A stretch of 18,974 nt of DNA from UBA6115 sp964629345 (GTDB taxonomy: Bacteria; Bacillota; Clostridia; Christensenellales; Aristaeellaceae). The notes under the pieces are model-generated. The model saw only the letters and a program-made list of their open reading frames with translations. It was not told the DNA's origin and did not search any database. The stretch lies in NCBI GenBank assembly GCA_964629345.1, contig CAZVSG010000039.1, positions 1 to 18,974 on the forward strand. Reading direction: 5' to 3'. The position numbers and the translations under genes were made by a program. Below, one piece after another: positions 15,237 through 18,974 of this stretch (position 1 is the first letter of the stretch; each line of letters starts with the position of its first letter).

Positions 15237-16277
15237 CTATCTGTTTTCATCACGCATGAAATTGGCTCGGGTCAGTCTGTGCAGGATCTCGGAGTTGTCC
15301 GCCATGTTGCCCACCCCCGCCGCCGCGGTCAGCATCGGGTCGCGGGCCAGGGTGATCGGAAGGCCCAGTTCGGACGCGAGGAAGCGGTCCAGCCCGTACA
15401 GCTGGGCCCCGCCGCCCATCAGGTAGATGCCCTTGCGCAGGATGTCCCCGCACAGCTCCGGCGGGGTCTTGTCCAGCACTTCACGGATGGTCTCCAGGAT
15501 CATCAGGCAGGGGCCGCGGAGCGCCTCATAGAAGCGGTTGGAAGAGATCTCCGCGGTCTGGGGAAGGCCGGTGATCAGGTCGCGCCCGCGCACCACCACC
15601 TTGCGCTCCTCAGCGACCGGGAGCGCCGCGCCCCAGTCGATCTTGATGTCCTCCGCCATCCTGTCACCGATGAGCATGTTGTGGTCGTGCTTGATGAAAT
15701 CGACCAGCACGGCGTCCATCCGGATGCCGGCGGTGGGGATGGAGCGGGACAGGACGGTGCCGCCCAGGGCGATCACCGCCACCTCCGTCGTGCCGCCCCC
15801 CACGTCCACGACCATGCTCCCCTCCGGCGCGAACACCGGCAGCCCGGAACCGTAGGCGGAGGCGAAGGGCTTGTCGATGAGGTGGATGGCGTTCTTGCGC
15901 GCCCCGGCGCTCGCGGCCGCCTCCCGGATCACACGGCGCTCGACGGGGGAGATGCGGCTGGGCACCGTGATATAGGCGCGGGGCCTGATCAGATGGGATA
16001 CCCCGATGGCCTTGCGGATGAAATACTTCAGGATGGCTTCCGTCAGGTCAAAGTCCTTGACGGCCCCTTCCTGCAGCGGGCGCACGGCGACGTCGCCCGC
16101 GCCCGTCCTGCCGACCAGCGACAGAGCGTCCTGGCCGATGGCCTTGATGGTGCGTTTTTCCGAGCCGGATACGATCAGCAGCGTCGGCTCATTGATCTGT
16201 ATGCCTTTCCCGCGGACGTAAACCAGGGTGTTGCTTGTCCCCAAATCAATCCCGATGTCGGGCGCGATGATGGCCAT
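15237..16277 (-). CDS. mreB: Rod-shape-determining actin homologue MreB
   Basis: MreB forms membrane-bound filaments that orient elongasome movement. The 346-residue protein has normal length and the actin-fold motifs: phosphate 1 GIDLGTSNTLVYVRGKGI, RPLQEGAVKDFDLTEAIL, VPSRISPVERRVIREAA, phosphate 2 VVDVGGGTTEVAVIALGG, LIGDRMAEDIKI, GRDLITGLPQTAEIS and adenosine motif LMGGGAQLYGLD. Two positions are unusual: the segment normally LIEEPMAAAIG reads LIDKPFASAYG (D135, K136), and the GGDKFDE-type segment reads AGIRMDA. ATG 16277 is 5 bp after the maf stop with a weak GGGAA upstream. It belongs to the mreBCD block; an MreB paralogue such as Mbl or MreBH is possible, but the adjacency to mreC favours MreB. 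Confidence 0.92.
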   Translation of the reverse strand: MAIIAPDIGIDLGTSNTLVYVRGKGIQINEPTLLIVSGSEKRTIKAIGQDALSLVGRTGAGDVAVRPLQEGAVKDFDLTEAILKYFIRKAIGVSHLIRPRAYITVPSRISPVERRVIREAAASAGARKNAIHLIDKPFASAYGSGLPVFAPEGSMVVDVGGGTTEVAVIALGGTVLSRSIPTAGIRMDAVLVDFIKHDHNMLIGDRMAEDIKIDWGAALPVAEERKVVVRGRDLITGLPQTAEISSNRFYEALRGPCLMILETIREVLDKTPPELCGDILRKGIYLMGGGAQLYGLDRFLASELGLPITLARDPMLTAAAGVGNMADNSEILHRLTRANFMRDENR

Positions 16278-16282
16278 ATGCT

Positions 16283-16858
16283 CTATTCCCGTCTGAAGAT
16301 TGGATACGACACGTCCCGCAGCATGCTGCGGACCAGGGCTGTGGGCAGGCCGACAACGTTGGAATAGCTGCCGGAGATCTCCTCAACGAACATGCCGCCG
16401 AGCCCCTGGATTGCGTAGGCGCCCGCCTTGCCGAGGGGTTCCCCGCTTGCGCAGTAGAAGGCAATCTCCTCCTCGCTCAAACTGGAAAAGCGCACGTCCG
16501 TCACCGCGGTCCCCTCGATCAGTGTCTCCCCTGAGGCGACGCATACGCCGGTATACACCTGATGCACCCTGCCGGAGATCAGCCTGAGCATCCGGCAAGC
16601 GTCCTTCAGGTCCCTGGGCTTGCCGAGGACCTGATCCGCGGCGTATACGACGGTATCCGCGGCCAGGACAACGTCGCCCGGGAAGACCAGGGCGGCCGCC
16701 TGCGCCTTTCTCCGCGCGTGCAGCGCCGCCACCTCGCCCGGAAGGCCTTCGCCGTCCTCCTCCACGTCCGGGCTGAACACCTCATACGAAAGTCCCATCA
16801 TGGACAGCAGTTCCTTCCGCCTGGGCGAGGAGGAAGCAAGGATCAATCGGCGCGGCAC
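16283..16858 (-). CDS. maf: Maf-family nucleoside triphosphate pyrophosphatase
   Basis: Maf proteins hydrolyse non-canonical or modified nucleoside triphosphates (dTTP/UTP type) and commonly sit next to mreB in Firmicutes. The 191-residue protein shows LILASSSPRRKELL at the N-terminus, VVLAADTVV, GKPRDLKDA, ISGRVHQVYTGV, GKAGAYAIQGLGGMFVEEI and GSYSNVVGLP. The usual DKAGAY is GKAGAY here. Start GTG 16858 is chosen because AAAGGAGG (16872-16865) lies 6 nt upstream; the ATG at 16897 lies inside the predicted -10 element and would add 13 residues absent from the family. It opens the elongasome operon, with mreB following after 5 bp. Confidence 0.9.
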   Translation of the reverse strand: MPRRLILASSSPRRKELLSMMGLSYEVFSPDVEEDGEGLPGEVAALHARRKAQAAALVFPGDVVLAADTVVYAADQVLGKPRDLKDACRMLRLISGRVHQVYTGVCVASGETLIEGTAVTDVRFSSLSEEEIAFYCASGEPLGKAGAYAIQGLGGMFVEEISGSYSNVVGLPTALVRSMLRDVSYPIFRRE

Positions 16859-16864
16859 AGAGCC

Positions 16865-16872
16865 CCTCCTTT
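16865..16872 (-). promoter_or_regulatory. Ribosome binding site fixing the maf start
   Basis: AAAGGAGG on the minus strand, 6 nt before GTG 16858. It decides between GTG 16858 and the upstream in-frame ATG 16897. Confidence 0.8.
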
Positions 16873-16887
16873 CGGGGTGGTTTGAAC

Positions 16888-16896
16888 AGTATAGCA
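16888..16896 (-). promoter_or_regulatory. Extended -10 promoter for maf-mreBCD-mrdA-minD-rodA
   Basis: TG-C-TATACT (16896-16888) is a good extended -10 element. No convincing -35 is seen 17 bp upstream, as is usual for this class. Predicted start near 16881 leaves a leader of about 23 nt. The flanking 16898-16962 is A+T-rich for this genome. Confidence 0.65.
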
Positions 16897-16962
16897 TAAA
16901 ATGAAGCAGAATGTTCTTATCTCTTTAACAATGCACACAACTTTGTCACAATAAGGAAACAG

Positions 16963-17772
16963 TCAGGCCGGGCCGATCGGGTCCGCCGGGGCGGGGATGC
17001 CGAACAGGGCGCAGGCGTTTTTGAGGGTCTGCTCCGCGATCTGAGCAAAGCTCACCCCGCGTACCTCCGCCAGGACACGGCAGACCCCGCTGACCTGTGA
17101 TGGGTCGTTCCTTCTGCCCCTGAAAGGCTCCGGGGAGAGATAGGGGCTGTCGGTCTCGATCAGCAGCCGGTCCGCCCGGACCGCCTGCGCGGCCATCCTC
17201 AGTTTCCCGGCGTTTTTGAACGTCACGGACCCCGCGAAGGAGATATGGAAGCCGAGGCGCTGGTATTCCGCCGCGCTTTCCGCGCTTCCCGAGAAGCAGT
17301 GCAGCACGCCCCCGGGCAGCCTGCCTGCCCGCCGGTTCAGGATGTCCAGCATCGCGCCGTGCGCCTCGCGCACGTGAAGAACCACCGGCATTCCGGCCCC
17401 GTACGCCATGTCAAGCTGGCGCAGGAGCACCCGTTCCTGCGTGTCCCGCGGTGAAAAATCGTAATGGAAATCAAGCCCGGCCTCCCCCAGCGCGCGGACT
17501 TTGGGATCGGTGAGCAGTTCTCTGATTTCGGAAAAGTCCTCTTCCCCCGCCCTTAAGGCTTCGTGCGGATGGATCCCTGCGGCGGCCCAGATGAAGGGCC
17601 ATCGGCGCGCCAGCGCGAGGGATGCCCTGGAGGAGGCGGCATCGCTGCCGCAGCTCAGGCAGGCGAAGATGCCGCGGCCCGGCAGCCCCGCGATCAGCCC
17701 GTCCCGGTCCGCGTCAAACCGCGCGTCGTCCAGGTGGCAGTGGGAATCGAACAGCAAGGCCGGATCGCTCAA
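16963..17772 (-). CDS. tatD: TatD-family metal-dependent hydrolase (DNase)
   Basis: A TIM-barrel metal hydrolase of the TatD/YcfH/YabD family, with 3'-5' DNase or related activity in characterised members. Metal and active-site motifs are in order: DSHCHLDD, AAGIHPHEA, GEAGLDFHYD, LHVREAHG, LHCFSGS, and ETDSPYLSPEPFRGRRNDP. The proposed start TTG 17772 shares two bases with the metG stop (TTGA) and gives 269 residues, near the usual 255-265. An in-frame ATG at 17850 would add 26 arginine/glycine-rich residues that are metG read out of frame. metG-tatD is a common pairing in Firmicutes. No terminator is visible after its stop, so read-through into maf is possible. Confidence 0.92.
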   Translation of the reverse strand: MSDPALLFDSHCHLDDARFDADRDGLIAGLPGRGIFACLSCGSDAASSRASLALARRWPFIWAAAGIHPHEALRAGEEDFSEIRELLTDPKVRALGEAGLDFHYDFSPRDTQERVLLRQLDMAYGAGMPVVLHVREAHGAMLDILNRRAGRLPGGVLHCFSGSAESAAEYQRLGFHISFAGSVTFKNAGKLRMAAQAVRADRLLIETDSPYLSPEPFRGRRNDPSQVSGVCRVLAEVRGVSFAQIAEQTLKNACALFGIPAPADPIGPA

Positions 17773-18974
17773 GAGATGTCCGCCCCGTCCGCGGTCTCCC
17801 CGTCCACCGTGAGCAGTTTCAGCGCGCTTCCGTCCTCCCCCCCGGCGCACAGGAGCATTCCCTCGGACTTCACGCCCCTGATGTTCCTGGGCGCCAGGTT
17901 GGACAGCAGCACCAGCTGCCTGCCCACGAGCGCCTCGGGGCTGTATTGCTGCGCGATGCCGGAGAGGACCGTCCGCTCCTCATCCCCCAGGCTCAGCCGG
18001 AACCTGAGCAGCCTGTCGCTCTTTTCCACCTTTTCACAGCCGAGCACGCGCGCGACGCGCAGACGGATCTTCTGAAAATCATCGATCCCGATGGTCTTTT
18101 CGCTCACCTGCTCCTTTTTCTCTTCCCCGGCGGCTGCGGGGGCGGCCTTTCCCGCGTTCCGTTCCAGCTCGTTCTCCGCCTCAAGTTTCGGCAGGTCCGC
18201 GCCGATGTCGATGCGCGGGAACACCGCCTCGCCCTTCATCACGCGCTGCCCGGCGGGCGTTTTGCCGAAGGCAGAAAGGGACTCCCAGGTCTTCAGCCCC
18301 TCGTCCGAAACGCCCAGCTGGGCGAAGATCTTCTGCGGCGTCCCCGGCATGACCGGTGAGATCAGCACCGTGACAAAGCGCAGGCATTCGGCCAGGACGT
18401 ACAGCACCGTTGCCAGCCTCTCCCGCCCTTCCTCCGTCCGGCCCAGGATCCAGGGCTGCGTTTCATCAATGTAGCGGTTGCACGCGCCGATGCCCTTCCA
18501 GATCTCCCCCAGGGCCTGGGAGAACTGCAGCGCGTCCATTCCCTCCCCGACCTTTTGGGGCAGCGCCTCCGCCAGCGCGATGAGCGCCCTGTCCTCCTCC
18601 AGATACGCTCCCGGCGCGCGCACCGTGCCGGCAAAATACTTCTCGATCATCGCGACGGTTCGGCTCAGCAGGTTGCCCAGGTCGTTGGCCAGGTCGGAGT
18701 TGATGCGCTTCATCATCGCTTCGTTGGTATAGTTGCCGTCGGCGCCGAAGGGCATCTCCCGCATCAGGTAGTAGCGCAGCGCGTCGGCGCCGTAGCGCGC
18801 GACCACCGGGCGGGGATACACGACGTTGCCCTTGGACTTGGACATTTTGTCGTTGTTGAACAGCAGCCAGCCGTGCGCGAAGACCTGGCGGGGCAGGGGC
18901 AGGCCGAGGGCGTGCAGCATGATGGGCCAGTAGATGGTATGGAAACGCACGATCTCCTTGCCGACCAGATGGAC
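17769..18974 (-). CDS. metG: Methionyl-tRNA synthetase, C-terminal part
   Basis: MetRS charges tRNA-Met. Only the last 401 codons are in the window, beginning inside the catalytic domain at VHLVGKEIVRFHTIYWPI. The class I signature KMSKSKGNVVYP is present, then the anticodon-binding helical domain (INSDLANDLGNLLSRT, NRYIDETQPW), a charged Ala/Lys/Glu linker, and a C-terminal tRNA-binding OB-fold domain (IGIDDFQKIRLRVARVLGCE, VGRQLVLLSNLAPRNIRGVKSEGMLL in two parts). The appended domain is typical of dimeric bacterial MetRS. The true start and zinc-binding insert lie beyond the window edge. tatD overlaps the stop. Confidence 0.95.
   Translation of the reverse strand, partial: VHLVGKEIVRFHTIYWPIMLHALGLPLPRQVFAHGWLLFNNDKMSKSKGNVVYPRPVVARYGADALRYYLMREMPFGADGNYTNEAMMKRINSDLANDLGNLLSRTVAMIEKYFAGTVRAPGAYLEEDRALIALAEALPQKVGEGMDALQFSQALGEIWKGIGACNRYIDETQPWILGRTEEGRERLATVLYVLAECLRFVTVLISPVMPGTPQKIFAQLGVSDEGLKTWESLSAFGKTPAGQRVMKGEAVFPRIDIGADLPKLEAENELERNAGKAAPAAAGEEKKEQVSEKTIGIDDFQKIRLRVARVLGCEKVEKSDRLLRFRLSLGDEERTVLSGIAQQYSPEALVGRQLVLLSNLAPRNIRGVKSEGMLLCAGGEDGSALKLLTVDGETADGADIS

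Noticed and set aside
14994..16367. 457-codon open frame on the plus strand
   Set aside because: Antisense to mreC and mreB; no recognisable domain, explained by GC-rich codon use.

Overview
The window is a GC-rich (roughly 60-65% G+C by eye), tightly packed stretch in which every supported gene lies on the minus strand, so transcription runs from high to low coordinates. Gene order (maf-mreBCD-pbp2-minD-rodA, then mraZ-ftsL-murE-mraY-murD-ftsQ-ftsA), strong AGGAGG-type ribosome binding sites, sigma-A-like promoters and a MurE with the meso-diaminopimelate DNPR motif all point to a Bacillota, probably Clostridia-like, rod-shaped bacterium with A1-gamma (meso-DAP) peptidoglycan. Two runs of exactly ten Ns and one probable indel in murD indicate a draft (possibly metagenome-derived) assembly.

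Layout in transcription order. (1) 18974-16963: the 3' part of metG followed by tatD, overlapping by two bases. (2) 16897-8496: an extended -10 promoter, then maf, mreB, mreC, mreD (interrupted by Ns), mrdA (PBP2), minD and rodA. This is the elongasome operon: MreB filaments with MreC/MreD position the PBP2 transpeptidase and the RodA glycosyltransferase. (3) 8455-7129: a near-consensus promoter, a small acidic double zinc-ribbon protein, a translationally coupled metallophosphoesterase (interrupted by Ns) and a hairpin/T-run terminator. (4) 7073-1154: the mraZ promoter with three 10-bp-phased GGTG repeats (probable MraZ operator), then mraZ, ftsL-like, murE, mraY, murD and ftsQ. (5) 1085-1: a second near-consensus promoter and a GC-rich leader, then ftsA, cut by the window edge.

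The content is mostly core envelope and division machinery, not a new accessory system. The points worth a second look are: the slimmed dcw cluster, lacking rsmH, ftsI, murF, ftsW, murG and murB at their usual places; minD without minC or minE; the MraZ operator, which abuts or overlaps the start of an N-terminally extended MraZ; a long Pro/Ser/Thr tail on MreC; non-canonical nucleotide-pocket residues in MreB and FtsA; an apparent frameshift in murD best explained by loss of about 13 bp between CGCGC repeats; and the unexplained zinc-ribbon/phosphoesterase pair between the two envelope operons.
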